Positions 1 to 12,222 of a stretch of DNA of 64,000 bases are shown piece after piece. This DNA comes from Absidia repens (taxonomy: Eukaryota; Mucoromycota; Mucoromycetes; Mucorales; Cunninghamellaceae). The stretch is taken from NCBI GenBank assembly GCA_002105175.1, contig MCGE01000003.1, positions 248,001 to 312,000 of the forward strand. The letters run 5' to 3'. How positions within the stretch are numbered: the stretch's first letter is position 1; every line of letters begins with the position of its first letter. The position numbers and the translations under genes are program-made. A model generated the notes under the pieces. It worked only from the letters and a program-made list of their open reading frames with translations. It was not told where the DNA came from and did not search any database.

Positions 1-271
1 TCTTGAGAATAGGTGCTAGCTGTGTGGAGGATGATGCTGTATCGTTTTTTGTATGGTCCACTACACAATCGCCTACTTCCGTTTTATCGTCAGAACCATC
101 ACAAAAAGAATGTCCTCCCCAATTGTTGTATTTTGACACCTCGCGGGATCTATCGCCTTTATTGCTCTTTGAAGGTAAAATTCCAGATTGTCGTAGGTCG
201 CTTTCCAGCCAATCGTCCAAATCATCCGCACCAAACACACAAGAGCTGGGTTGCAGTTCGGGTTTTCCCAT
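1..271 (-). CDS. 5' part of an unrecognised gene, cut by the window edge
   Basis: Reading the minus strand from the ATG at 271 gives about 90 codons without a stop up to the window edge, so only the amino-terminal part is present. The peptide is acidic and Ser-rich (GADDLDDWLESDL near residue 13), which suggests a disordered N-terminus. I do not recognise it. Plus-strand frames over the same bases are also open, so strand choice rests on the acidic, protein-like composition and on co-orientation with the neighbouring gene. It could also be a further exon of that neighbour. Confidence 0.35.
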   Translation of the reverse strand, partial: MGKPELQPSSCVFGADDLDDWLESDLRQSGILPSKSNKGDRSREVSKYNNWGGHSFCDGSDDKTEVGDCVVDHTKNDTASSSTQLAPILK

Positions 272-499
272 CAAGGTGATATATATTAGATAATGTTGAG
301 TACCAAGAAAAGTAAAAGAAGAGAAACTACTGGGGAAAAAAAAAAAAAGTAAATAGAGGGTGTGAATAGATGAAAAAGGTAAAATAATCGGTGATCAAAT
401 AGATTATCAATTACCTAAAAAGTCGCTTCATTGATTGGAGGATAAGAATCACCAGTGTCATCTTCATATCAATCCCGTTGCACAAGTAGGTGATCAATG

Positions 500-1472
500 T
501 CAAATAACGACACCAAGATAGTGAACAATAATGCGATAGAGTGACTCCAACACCCTTGTTTTGACACCGAGTTGCTCCAATTCTTGTTGATTGTCAATTT
601 CAGGACGCGTGGCGAGATATCCATTGTCAGTCACCAAAAGCGCAGTAGGGGTTAGTGGGATATCAACACCGAATGCATTTTCCCATGTTTTGCGTCCGTA
701 GTTGTTGAAGTATGCACAGGTTTCTACTAATAGTGACAAAGTATCCGCAAGTTGGGCATACCTAGTAAATAAACCCAAATACGAAAATGCATTAGTATAT
801 ATCCATGTATCTATATATATTATCCCGTATGGCCGGTTCCTTTTCTGTTTGCTGGATGTTACCTGACATAAAGATGTCTTTCACTAATAGGAAGTTCCTG
901 ATCATAGCTACGATCAGTAGCCAATAATATATCGAGGAGATCCACAACGCACATTAATATTGGAGGTTGCCCAAACTTTTCTTGCATCATCCAACTAATA
1001 ATATCATTTTTCGATTCAGGACCTGGTGGGAGATGAATGCACGCTAAAACCTTGCGTAGTTCATACATATCTTGTACACAGCTATTGGAGGAATAAAGAC
1101 CGTTAGAATACCACAATAGCGCTTTTTTCTGTTTCGCTTACCATATCCGAATACTTTCAAGCAGCTTTGGATTGTTACGGGTTGCAAATTCTTCATGGAT
1201 AGCAGTTTCCAACGCTTCAATAGCTGGACAAAAAAGTAGCACCCATGGTCTTGTTGAATAGGATACAGCTTCACCAAAAATTTCAGCACTTCGAGATTTT
1301 TCCAAAAGTGAGGCTACCTGTTGTAGAATTTTTCTAAGGAAAAACAGTGTCAGTAAAATAACAAACGTATAACGTCAATAAGATAAATTTTAGTTAACCC
1401 ATACTTTGCATTTCCAATAGAGTCACTATCCATGCGCCAAAGGCAAGTATTGGTGTCTCTGGGATACGCCAT
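500..1472 (-). CDS. Hypothetical protein, four exons, about 246 aa
   Basis: Exons on the minus strand are 1472-1405, 1333-1142, 1081-863 and 761-500. All introns are GT-AG and the 741 coding bases close exactly. The start MAYPRDTNTCLW is the first ATG, but an acceptor-like AG lies just before it, so an upstream exon is possible. The protein is mostly helical-looking (KILQQVASLLEKS, VLLFCPAIEALETA, VVDLLDILLATDRS), like part of an alpha-solenoid. I cannot name the family. The 3' end is uncertain: an alternative last intron would replace the final residues with a more natural tail ending DSYPPINEATF and a stop at 415-417. Confidence 0.5.
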
Positions 1473-3223
1473 GGCTGTAATCGTCAAACAAAAGAAAAAG
1501 AAACAAACAAAAATTTTCCATGCTGACCAGACAGGTACAATTTTAAATTCCGCGCTTCGTCATGAAACGAAAAATACAATGAGACATCATGAGATGTTGG
1601 TCTGTAGCGTCGTTTAGGTATCATATTCTATTATCATAAAAAAATATTCAAATCATCCCAACTAGACAGATAATCTTATTTTATATCAGAATCAGACAAA
1701 AAACTCAATTTGCATAACAAAGGCAGTATTTATTATAAACGTAGTGTGTGCGATGAGCACAAAATAAACCCGTATCAATTTCTCGTTTTTCCACCTTTCT
1801 ACATATAAATATTCACTACTGTGGCAACACTAAATATCAGCAAAAGTGAAATAACTAAATAGCCTAGTAAAAACACACTACATGAGTGCTATTGGAGGTA
1901 ATATGGGGAACCTATTACATAGGGCATTAAAGAATAAATAACATTAATCTATATGGATGATTGTAAAAAAGGATCTAATATTCTGGACAGGAAATATAAA
2001 GCATGAGAATGATTATAAATGGATGTCTTTTATTATTGAAACATAACAACAGTCCACCCTGATCTGAAGGGATGATGGTAAAAAGGTAGCTACTATACAA
2101 GGCAAAAAAAAAAAAAAAGACTATTGGGATATTTTTCATTTCAGAAGCAAAAATAGACATGTATAGATACAAACTATGAACAAACTAAGTCAATGAAAGC
2201 TCCAGAAAATCAACTAATGATGGCTGTAGATCCTAGATCCAAAATAAAAAGATTTACACAAGCATCTTGCAATACCTGAGCTGAAAACTTGTAAACTAGT
2301 CCTGACACTAATATAATCTCATTATGCCTTTAAGGAGGTTACGATGATGAAGGAAACAAAGAAAGAAATGAAAATAAAATGGGCGAAAATAAGAAACACG
2401 TGGGCGGGATTTGAAATATTTTCTGTGGTCTTGCTGATTTGCAGTTCTGATCATTCCCTTGATTTTTTTCTTCAATAAGCTTAGGAAGTCCCAAATTCTT
2501 ACTGAGTTGATAGGTATAGCATGGACACATATTTCATAATAATGATATTACCTACAATGACAATGCAATTTCGTTTTCCAGTTGGTATCTTTATTTTGGG
2601 CTCCTAACGTATGTATATTAATCAGATTAATAATTTTGTAATTTTTTATCTTAGTTTTTTGAGAGAAGAAAGACGAGGAAAACGGAAAGATAAAATTAAG
2701 AGGTTCCCAACCACGCAGCTGTGTTACTTTTTACCACTGATGCCATATTAAGCGGTTATAAGTCAAATACACTTTGACATTTTCCATGGGCCAAATAATA
2801 TTTTACGATTTTGCTGAACTGCATTGTACATTATAGTATAGTAGAACGTTGCACCATATCCCATCTCAAAAATCCTCGTTCAGGTTTCTGTAACCTGATC
2901 AATGCACCTGTAAGCTTTCTACCACAAAAAATCGCCCTTCCTCAATAAAAAATATATAGGTGACAGCAAATAATTTTCCCTGTCACAAATATTTCAAATC
3001 GCTTACTATTTTTTAGATTTCATAACGTACTCTTTATACAATTTTTTCAGCCGCAAACAAAGTATGTTGTGATAATTTCCACATGTTGGTGAAAAATTAG
3101 GGTCGAATTGAAATCCCGATACCTATTTTTTTTTTGAAACTCCCTGCTGTTTCCACGTATCAATAATTTATTTACCTTTTTGCTTTTTTTCATCGTCTTC
3201 TTCCACTTTTTTACATCCAAATA
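1473..3223. other. Intergenic spacer with one dispersed-repeat copy
   Basis: About 1.75 kb of AT-rich sequence. Roughly 1930-2480 is a copy of the dispersed repeat listed separately. The final 200 bp is pyrimidine-rich and is presumably the SEC31 promoter and leader. I see no other gene. Confidence 0.6.
1930..2480 (+). repeat. Dispersed repeat family, copy R1
   Basis: Shares with copies at 11.2, 35.5, 41.9, 45.8 and 58.2 kb a block containing TAGATCCAAAAT, then a GAGCTGAAAAC block and CTAGTCCTGACACTAAT, then a purine-rich tract, then a box reading CACGTGGGCGGGATTTGAAA (2398-2417). This copy is diverged in the hairpin region. Plus orientation here means the direction in which CCAAAATGAAAGGG reads in the other copies. 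Confidence 0.75.
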
Positions 3224-6200
3224 ATGGCTAAAAGGCTCAACGAGATTCAACGAACAGCGGCTTTTGCCTGGAGCCCTGGTCAACAACTTCCTCTTATTGC
3301 TGGCGGTACTGTTGCTGGTGCATTGGATGATTCTTTCTCAAACGCGTCTGAACTCGAACTATTCAAGCTAGATTTGACAAGCTCGAAATCTGATGGAAAC
3401 AACTCTCAACAACATGGTCTATCACCAATAGCTAAAGTTAGCTGCTCTACTAGGTAATTCTTCTTTTGAGTTATTATATAGTATCTATGTACATTGTTTT
3501 AATTTTATTTTGCGTTTTTACTCAATCTTTTGCCTAGATTTAATACCTTAGCATGGGGATATACTAGCGCAGAGAATCAATATGGTCTCATTGCCGGTGG
3601 TATGGAAAACGGAGAACTTGCTTTATGGGATCCTTCTGCTATTCTTGCTCATAAAGGGTAAGCTAAAAAATAAAATAAAAACAACAAAACTCAAATGTAC
3701 TGTGGTATAAGATTGACTTAACATTTAACACATCATCCCCTTTTCTTCTCATCATCTAGGGAAGATGCTTCACTTTTATTACGGAACTCGACTCACACCG
3801 GTACTATTCGTGGCCTCGACTTTAATGTCTTCCAGTCAAATCTTTTAGCTTCTGCTGGTAGCAACAGTGAAGTAAGTTTCTCCAGTACTATGCTTCCCTC
3901 GACTTCAATAAAAAAAGGTACAAAATCGTCTCACCTTCTTTGTTTCGTAGGTTTACATCTGGGATCTTGCAAAACCTGATAAACCGTACACTCCTGGAGC
4001 TCGCTCAATGAATATGGACGACATCACAAGTGTTGGATGGAATGGTCAAGTATCACATATTTTGGCAACCTCCTCAACCTCTGGTCATACTGTTGTTTGG
4101 GATCTTCGTAACAGAAAGGAGGTTATGACTCTGGCGTATTCTGGTCAAAGTGGTGGTGGTATAAGCGCAGGCAATCGACGGGGTATCACAACTCTTGCAT
4201 GGCATCCTGACGTAGTAAGTTTTATTTTGACCACCAGCAGCTTTCCATATGACTATATTAGATTACTTATACCCGCGTTTATTTATTTTCATAGGCTACA
4301 CAACTTGTCACTGGTGCGGAAGACGACAACAATCCTATTATTACCTTGTGGGATCTTCGCCATGCCCATTCACCTGAAAAGACTTTGGCTGGTCATCAAA
4401 AAGGTATCTTGGGTCTTTCTTGGTGTCGACAAGATTCCGATCTGTTATTGTCATGTGGTAAAGATAGTCGAACTTTGTGTTGGAATCCTCAATCTGGTGA
4501 ACTTCTTGGCCAAGTTTCACAAAACTCCAACTGGACTTTCCAAGCAGACTGGTGCCCACGAAATCCGGATTTGCTCGCTACAGCATCATTTGATGGTCAG
4601 GTATGCTAGTCATTATTTTTACATTCATATAAAAATTAAGTCAAACTCAATATTTTTATTTCTCACTGGTTGCAGATCAACGTCTTCTCTCTTCAAGGCT
4701 CGAATGATAATCAGACAACCGAAAACCAACCAAAACCACTTCAATCAAACGATCCTTTCGAAGCGGCTATGCTGTCAGCTGTACCACAAACACCATCATT
4801 TGCACTGAAACAACCCCCTAAATGGCTTCGTCGTCCAGTCGGTGCTTCTTTCAGTTTCGGTGGAAAATTGGTTTACTTCAACAACAAGGCCGGTCAAGCA
4901 GCCGCACAAGTAGCATCAACATTGCCACCCGGAAGCACACCTGCACCTCAAACTATTGCTCGCCAATTGTCCATTACCAATGTTGTGACGGAACCTGAAA
5001 TCGCCAAACAAGCCGATGAATTGGAAGCTGCCATGGAGTACAAAAACTTGCAACAACTCATTGACGAACGACAGGTCCAGTCTGCAAATAAGCAAGATGT
5101 TGATGAACGGGAAAGCTGGAATGTGCTACGGACTTTATACGACGAGGATTCACGTGGACGGCTAATGGCTCATCTTGGTTTCAACAAAGAAGACATCATT
5201 CTAGCTATCAACAAACTGACTGCTGGAAAAACACCTTCAGTTAATGTGCCTGCGTCAATGAATACACCCAATGCCGAAACCACACCAACTGTATCAGCAT
5301 TCTCTCCTCCCAACGAAGGCAACAAGGAAGGTGTATCAGATCTCTTTGGCGGAATTGGTGGCAACAACGACTTTTTTGTGAACTCGGCCGGCCAATCATC
5401 TACAAACGACGTTGCCGCGGCGGCTGCGTTTACCCCTATAGTCAATCAGCAACCACTCGAACTGTACCCTTCTTCAAGCTCTGACGTTGATCGTCTGGTC
5501 ACCCGTGCTCTTGTGCTTGGTGATTTTGAATCTGCTGTCAACGCTTGTGTCGCAACTGAAAAGTGGTCTGATGCTTTGATGCTCGCAATTTGTGGTGGAC
5601 AAGAAATTTTGGATCGCACTCGTCAAATCTATCTTCAACATCATTCATCCTCCCAACCTTATCTGCGTCTTTTGGAAAATGTCGTGAATGGTGATTTGGA
5701 ATCCGTAGTGCGTTACGTCGATTTGAAGGAATGGGACTCAGTGATTGCGGTACTTTGCACATTTGCTCAGGATGAAGACTTCAAATCTCTCTGCGAAATA
5801 CTTGGTGCTCGTTTGGAAGATGCTTGGGCAGGGTCTAAGGATATCAATCAAGGTCGTGAATTCCGTCGCCAAGCTACGCTTTGTTATCTTGCATCCGCAA
5901 ACTTGGAAAAGGTCGCTGGAATCTGGATTGTAGAGCAGGAAGAACAGGAACAAAACGAAGATGACATATCCCGTGGTACTAGTTTGCAACATTTTGTGGA
6001 AAAGGTGACTATATTCCGCAACGCCACTGGATTCGTTGACACCTACTTGACCGACACCACATGTAGCCACTACCCATTGGGTCCTTTGTATTTCAAGTAC
6101 TGTCAATATGCGGAATTACTGGCAACGCAAGGAAAATTAGGGACGGCTCTGAAATACCTCAACTTGACTCCTCCCAACTACCAAGCTGCATCCTCTACTG

Positions 6201-8114
6201 ACGCATTACCAATCATCCGTGACCGTGTTTATCGTGCATGTAGTGCTCGCCACGGTGCTAGCACTTATCCTGAACCAATCTTCCCCTTTGATTTGACGCC
6301 TTTGGCATCTGAACTTGATCTCATCAATGCTGCTTCTGCCGCAACCACCATGGCTAACCAACAACAGCAATATGGTGCTACGAACAGCAATGCCTACCAA
6401 TCTTCCTATGGAGTCAATCAACCGATGACATTTGCACCACAACAACCCGCTACTAGTTATGCACCTGTGACAAATCCTGTAGGCGGAATGTATCAGCAAC
6501 AACAACCACAACAGCCGATGATGTCTAATCCTTATGGTGCCACTCATCAACCTCAGTACGGTGGTAGCAATTATAATCAGTCCGCACACGGTCAACCATC
6601 CACTGACTACGGTTATGGCAACACTTACAGCAATACTTATCAACCCACTCAACATCAACCACCAGTTTCTGCTCCACTTCCACCTCCACCAATGGCCGGT
6701 CCTCCTCGCCAAACATCTGCAGTTTCATCACCTAGTCGCACAGGTACACCAGTAAACTCGAAAAACACAACTGGATGGAATGATCCCCCTATGCTTGCAA
6801 ATCCAAATGTGACGAAGAGTCCTCGTACACCTGCTGCTGCTGTTGGAGCCACCAATCGTGTGACATCACCATTCCCCAACATGCCAGCTCCCAGTGCCTT
6901 TGCACCTCCTCCCCCTCAACAACAACAACAACAGCAACAACAACAACAACAACAGTACATGCAATCGGCGCCTCCTCCACAAGGTAATTTTGCAGGGGGA
7001 CCCCCTCCGCTACAACAATCTGCACCACCATTAGCGCCTCCTCCTATGAATGCAACGGCTCCCACCGCAATGTCGAAGCAATTCCCACCACCTCCACCAT
7101 CTCAACAACAAGGTTATTATAACTCTTCCGTGCAACAAAATCAACCGTCACCCACTCCACCACCTCCAATGAACGGGCCTCCTACCTCAGCACCAACGGC
7201 ACCTATTCACTCTCCTCATCCACCATCAGTACAAGGTCCTTACGCCCAACCTCCCGCGGGCGTGAACAACTCCTATGCACCTGGTTCTTATGCTCAACAA
7301 CAGCAGCAGCCTCCTCGACCCCCACCACAACCATATTTACAATCACCTCAGGCCCCACAATTCCCACAACAGCGCCAACAACAGCAACAAATGGGTCAGT
7401 CGTTTGGTCAGGCGCCTCCCCCAGGACCAGGATCTGTCTCACACCAGTCCGCCTCTCCTGTCCAATCTCCTGCCAAGCCTGTTACTCCTGAAAAACAACG
7501 ACATCGTAAGTTCACAAACCAAGAAACGAAAATCATTTTGATGATGTCCATCTAAGCTTTTCCATTTTGCTTTTTATTTATTTATTTTTTTGTAGCTAAA
7601 GGTGATAGAAGTCATATTCCTGCCGGACAACGTCCTATCTTTGATATTCTATCAAACGAAATGCAGCGCCAAAAACAACAATCAACTGTAAGTGGAGATA
7701 TAAGACTGAATCTTTATTATTATGATTATTGATTGTTCTATCTCTCTCTCTATATATACATTGACCGACACGTAGCCTGCTCAAAAAAAGATGTTGGATG
7801 ATACAGAAAAGCGATTGAATACCTTATTTGACAATATGAACAACGGGGAATTATCAGATGATGTTGGACAGTCCATGGTGAAATTAGCACAAGGTGAGTC
7901 ATTTTTCTTCTCTCCCCCCCCCTTCCAAAAAAAAAAAAAAAGAAAAGGCGTTTTTTTTTTTTTACTGATCCCTTTTTATGTAGCTGTTCAAGCCCGAGAT
8001 TATGCTGGCGCTCATCACTTGCAAGTGGGATTGGTCACAACGAAATATGGTGAATGCGGTGCTTGGTTGGTCGGTGTGAAAAGACTGATTGATCATGCTC
8101 AACAAAACATGTAG
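3224..8114 (+). CDS. SEC31: COPII coat subunit Sec31
   Basis: Outer COPII coat protein that forms the cage with Sec13 and stimulates Sar1 GTPase at ER exit sites. Nine exons: 3224-3453, 3538-3657, 3760-3871, 3951-4214, 4295-4600, 4676-7505, 7596-7687, 7776-7893 and 7984-8114, giving 1400 aa. The N-terminus [18 protein letters not shown] and a WD40 propeller over about residues 1-350 are diagnostic. An alpha-solenoid follows (about 450-860), then a long Pro/Gln-rich disordered linker with an interrupted CAA-rich poly-Gln tract (6919-6955) and many PPP motifs. A conserved C-terminal helical domain ends in [15 protein letters not shown]. Length fits fungal Sec31 (about 1,200-1,300 or more). Start is the first ATG after a pyrimidine-rich leader. 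Confidence 0.96.
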
Positions 8115-8835
8115 ACAGACTCTAGGTTTTTAGGACAGCAAAATTTGATATATATACACATCGTTTTGATACAATTAGCTTAGTTACTTTTTTTATATTT
8201 TAACCCATCTTATCCTTCTTTTATTATGATATTATTATTTTTTTTTTTCAATAAAAAAGCATGCATTGAATTGTTATTTTGTGATTGATGGGGGGGTTAT
8301 GCGTTCTGGTGGTGATGATCCACGGAAGTTGTCATGCATTAAAATGGAAAAAAGGAGGTTTCCAAGGCACATCATATATAAGCGATAATATCATACAATG
8401 GTCTAGTGTAGGACTGTGTCACAATTTATACTGGGTTGGTGAACATGTATTATATGGCTCTATAGAGGATAATATGATACGTATGCATTGTTTGGGGGCG
8501 GAGAGAGGCGGAAGCACATTATCAAAAAAAAAAAAAAAAAAAAAGGAGTATGATAAGTTAGTGATTTGATAAAAACAGGTGTATATTATCCATAAACACA
8601 GGTAATAATGAACCGCGGGTTATATTATAGATGAGCCATATACAAACAATCGAGTTATTTGTTGACTACGATAAGCAAGAACTTTAGATAATGTATTGAC
8701 CCAAAAATGGTAATTTTAGAGATAAGGCGGAATACCAACAAAGGAAGTCCTGTTGATTTATTTAAATTCTACCTTTTTATTTTATCACTCTTTCTTTTCC
8801 CTATTTTTATTTCATTTTCATATACTCATATTATC
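8115..8835. other. SEC31 3' region and glutamine synthetase promoter
   Basis: Contains a probable SEC31 polyadenylation signal (AATAAA near 8250), a 22-nt poly(A) run near 8523, and a cluster of GATA motifs upstream of glutamine synthetase. Short ORFs in it look spurious. Confidence 0.6.
8551..8726 (+). promoter_or_regulatory. GATA-motif cluster upstream of glutamine synthetase
   Basis: Seen: TGATAAG at 8551, TGATAA at 8567, an inverted GATAA at 8586-8590, CGATAAG at 8669 and AGATAAG at 8720, all within 290 bp of the start codon. In fungi GATA factors of the AreA/Nit2/Gln3 type bind HGATAR and control nitrogen genes including glutamine synthetase. The link to such control here is inference. 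Confidence 0.45.
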
Positions 8836-9400
8836 ATGGCAGTTGTTTCAAATGCATCGAATTTATCGAAATACTTGGCGTTGGATCAAAAGGGCAAGGT
8901 GCAAGTAGAATATATCTGGATCGATGCCATTGGTCAACTACGAAGCAAAACCAAAACAGTTGAAAAGACACCCACCAAGGCCTCTGATTTACCGGAATGG
9001 AATTTTGATGGCTCATCGACTGGTCAAGCGGAGGGTCATGACTCGGATGTGATTATGGCGCCTGTGGCCATCTATAGTGATCCTTTTCGCGGAGGCGACA
9101 ACAAGTTGGCGTTGTGTGATTTGTTTAATCCTGATGGTACACCCCACAAAGACAATCACCGTCATGCCTGTGCAAAAATTATGGCCGCTCATGCCGATTC
9201 AAAACCGTGGTTTGGTATTGAACAAGAATATATGCTATTTGACCCCGAGACGAACAAGCCTTATGGTTGGCCCAAGCATGGTTTCCCAGGACCTCAGGTA
9301 AAATAAAATGAAAAGTAGTACTATAAAAGTCTTGAAGTTGCTAATATTTACCCTCTATTTTTTATTTTGTTATCACATTTTTTTTTATTTCGATAGGGTA

Positions 9401-9434
<34 letters not shown>

Positions 9435-10087
9435 GTGTGTGGATTGTTCATGCTAATATTTCTTTCACCACCCCGTCATTAGGACCGTATTATTGCTCCA
9501 ATGGTGCCGGTAAAATATTTGGTCGAGATATTGTGGAAGCACATTATCGGGCGTGCTTATATGCTGGTATCAACATTTCTGGGGTGAATGCCGAGGTGGC
9601 ACCTGGCCAATTTGAGTACCAAGTGGGACCCTGTGAAGGTATTAGTATGGGCGATGAACTCTGGATGGCACGCTACCTCTTGGATCGTGTGGCCGAAGAC
9701 TTTGGAATTGTTGTATCAATCCACCCCAAACCGGTGAAAGGAGACTGGAACGGAGCTGGATGTCATACCAACGTGTCGACCTTGGCAATGCGGCAAGATG
9801 GTGGATTAGCGGAAATTGAAAAGGCGATTGAAAAGATGTCGAAACGTCATTTTGAACATATTCAAGTTTATGGTGAAGACAACGATCAACGGTTAACAGG
9901 TCGCCATGAAACGGGACATATCGACAATTTTAGTTATGGTGTAGCCAATCGTGGTGCTTCAATTCGTATTCCCCGGCATGTTGGCAAAGAAGGCAAGGGT
10001 TACTTTGAAGATCGACGCCCTGCTTCCAATATTGATCCTTATCAAGTCACTGGTATCATTATGGAATCTATCTTTTTACCTGAATAA
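8836..10087 (+). CDS. GLN1: Glutamine synthetase (eukaryotic GSII type)
   Basis: Catalyses ATP-dependent glutamate + ammonia to glutamine, normally a cytosolic decamer. The 355-aa product carries the N-terminal WIDAIG and [15 protein letters not shown] motifs, GIEQEYMLF with metal-binding glutamates, [24 protein letters not shown], and [12 protein letters not shown] near the C-terminus. Length fits fungal GSII. Exon 1 is 8836-9297 (154 codons ending in Gln) and the last exon is 9483-10087. These two do not join in frame: the conserved GPQGPYYC needs one extra G. That G is supplied by an apparent single-nucleotide exon at 9397 between two GT-AG introns (9298-9396 and 9398-9482), giving 1,068 coding bases. 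A one-base assembly error is the alternative. GATA motifs lie upstream. Confidence 0.95.
9298..9482 (+). other. Twin intron flanking a 1-nt exon in glutamine synthetase
   Basis: Intron A (9298-9396) starts GTAAAA and ends CGATAG. Base 9397 is a G. Intron B (9398-9482) starts GTAAGC and ends CATTAG. Each has its own GCTAAT branch-like site and pyrimidine tract, and both contain TGCTAATATTT. Intron B also holds a poly(A) run of about 30 nt. Joining CAG, G and GA restores Gln-Gly in the family motif. Confidence 0.6.
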
Positions 10088-12046
10088 ACAAGATGAATAG
10101 CATCTCCATTATCCCACCACCCTATTTTTTGTAGATTAGCATTACCGATATTCTCTCTTTTAGAATCCCTCGACTCCCCTTACCCAAATCCGATCCCCCC
10201 CTTTTAATTGATACATATATTATCATCAACAACTTTTCACTTTTCTTCCTGAATAAACAAATTTTTGACGAATTATACTTCCTTACCATTTTATTAATTT
10301 AAACAAGGCGGGTAAAAATTATCTGATTTCACTAGAGGGGTTGTTGTTGTTGAAATGTGGGTTTTGATGCGATGGGATTAGACATACCGTAATTTACACT
10401 TTAATGGACACCTCCTCAGAGCTCCACTGATTTCGCTTTGGTCTTTATAGGGGTGGGGGTAATTATTACTATAAGGTCATACGTAATAAAAACAATGAGC
10501 TGATGTATACAGTGTGTCGAGTCAAGCGAAGATTATAATATTTTAAAAGGAAGAGTAAACTGGCGGCATGGCATAGATTCATTACTATTGATTGGTAGAA
10601 TAAAAATATGCCTATATTTCAGGTTAAATGGCCCAGGACTGCCAAACAGTGGCACGCGGTTTGAGGGGATGAGTAAAAGGGGACAAGGTGGGTGAACTAG
10701 AAAGCAGGTGTTCGATAAGCACTTACAAAAGATCAACAATAACAACATTTCTCACTATCTATGGGTCAAAGGATATTTAGCTAATAAAATAGTATGTTTT
10801 ATTAAAATATATTGATCAGTACTAAAACTAAAGACGAAAGGAGTTCATCGTCTCAAGAGATCTAATGAAAGGATCTAATGAAGGTTGACGTGGGAGACTA
10901 ACAGGGAGAGTAATGAGAGCTCGGAGGAATTGTCAGCACTAATCTGAAGGCATTTAATATAATACACAAGACGTAATAAATACTGGTGGAACGTTTGTTA
11001 TTGTTGTTGAACAACGGCCTAGACTAATCAAAATGGTTGATGGATGTAAAAAAGGAACTAGTGTACAAGACATGAGAGATACTAATGGAACGCTTTTTTT
11101 CATTGAAGCATGTAAAACAAGACATATTTTATTCAGTTGTAGATACAAAATATTACGAATTAACTCAAAACTAAGCTAATAGAGGCTCCAATAGGGCCAA
11201 CTAATGGTGCCTTCAGATCTTAGATCCAAAATGAAAGGGTTTCCCCATGCATCTTGAGATCCCTGAGCTGAAACCCTTCTAAACTAGACCTGACACTAAT
11301 CTAAATCTACCCAAACTACGTAGAGGCCACAATTGTGAAGACTTCAGGAAAAAAAAAAAAGAAAAAGAAAAAAAAAAAAGAAACGAAAAGTAAGAGAAGG
11401 AAAAAAAAAAATTGGGAGTAATAAAAATTCATGTGGACGGGATTTGAAATACCTCCTGTGGTGATTCTTGTGAGATTGGGTTGTGAATTTTTAAACGGCC
11501 ATGATGGATGAATAAGAAAATAATAATTGGTGGTCACATTGAAAATAAACAATGGCGGGGCCATAAAAATGTAATAGTTGAGCGAATTGAAAAGTTTTGA
11601 AGAGAAAGCACTTGTTCAATCACAATCAACATAGGCTAGATTTTCTCACATACATTATATAAAAGCTTGAAAACAAGAAGTCATTCTCTTGTTCAAAGCT
11701 CTGATCTGGATCAAAATACAGGAAGATAAACATATGAGATGATGAAGATAATATGTGCATCATAGGGAGAAAACAAATACATTAACATACATTTCATAAC
11801 AAGATATAAGTAAAGATTAAAAGAAGGCGCTTGTGGCACAGCTTTATCAGTTGAAAGGGTGATATGTCAGTCATCCAACTAATAAATCAGCTTGATCCCA
11901 CATTTTTTCGGAATTTGGGAGTGCCAAAGATTTTCTTTCACATACGCGCTATTGACGGGCTTTAAAATTACGCGATCTTTTTCTATTGGCGTCCCCCTTT
12001 TTTTCCTTCCTTTTTTTTTATACACTTATTCACAAAATACCCCAGC
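10088..12046. other. Intergenic spacer carrying repeat copy R2
   Basis: Glutamine synthetase 3' region up to about 10.3 kb, then the repeat copy (about 10540-11480), then AT-rich sequence and a pyrimidine-rich leader before PSF3. Short ORFs here overlap the repeat and do not look like protein genes. Confidence 0.6.
10540..11480 (+). repeat. Dispersed repeat family, copy R2 (long form)
   Basis: Alignable by eye over about 800 bp to the copy at 57.6-58.4 kb: shared blocks include GAACTAGAAAGCA (10692), GTACTAAAACTAAAGA (10819), CAGCACTAATCTGAAGG (10934) and the core CCAAAATGAAAGGGTTTCCC (11226). It ends with a purine tract and an ATGTGGACGGGATTTGAAA box (11431). No open reading frame of note. 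Confidence 0.75.
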
Positions 12047-12191
12047 ATGGAAAACGACGAATATTATGATATAGATTCTATTCTAGCTGAATATACAGTA
12101 AGTTAGAGATACTACAAAAAGGTGTAGGTTAGACTTGGGATCTTCGACTAGCCTCTTTTTTTTTTTTTTTTTTTTTTTTTCACTAACCACG

Positions 12192-12222
<31 letters not shown>

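Noticed and set aside
6206..7031. Long antisense ORFs under SEC31
   Set aside because: Shadow frames of a Pro/Gln-rich coding region, with no independent support.
9308..9482. ORF running through the GS intron region starting [10 protein letters not shown]
   Set aside because: It lies within the two introns and includes poly-Lys from poly(A); the conserved GS sequence begins only at 9483.
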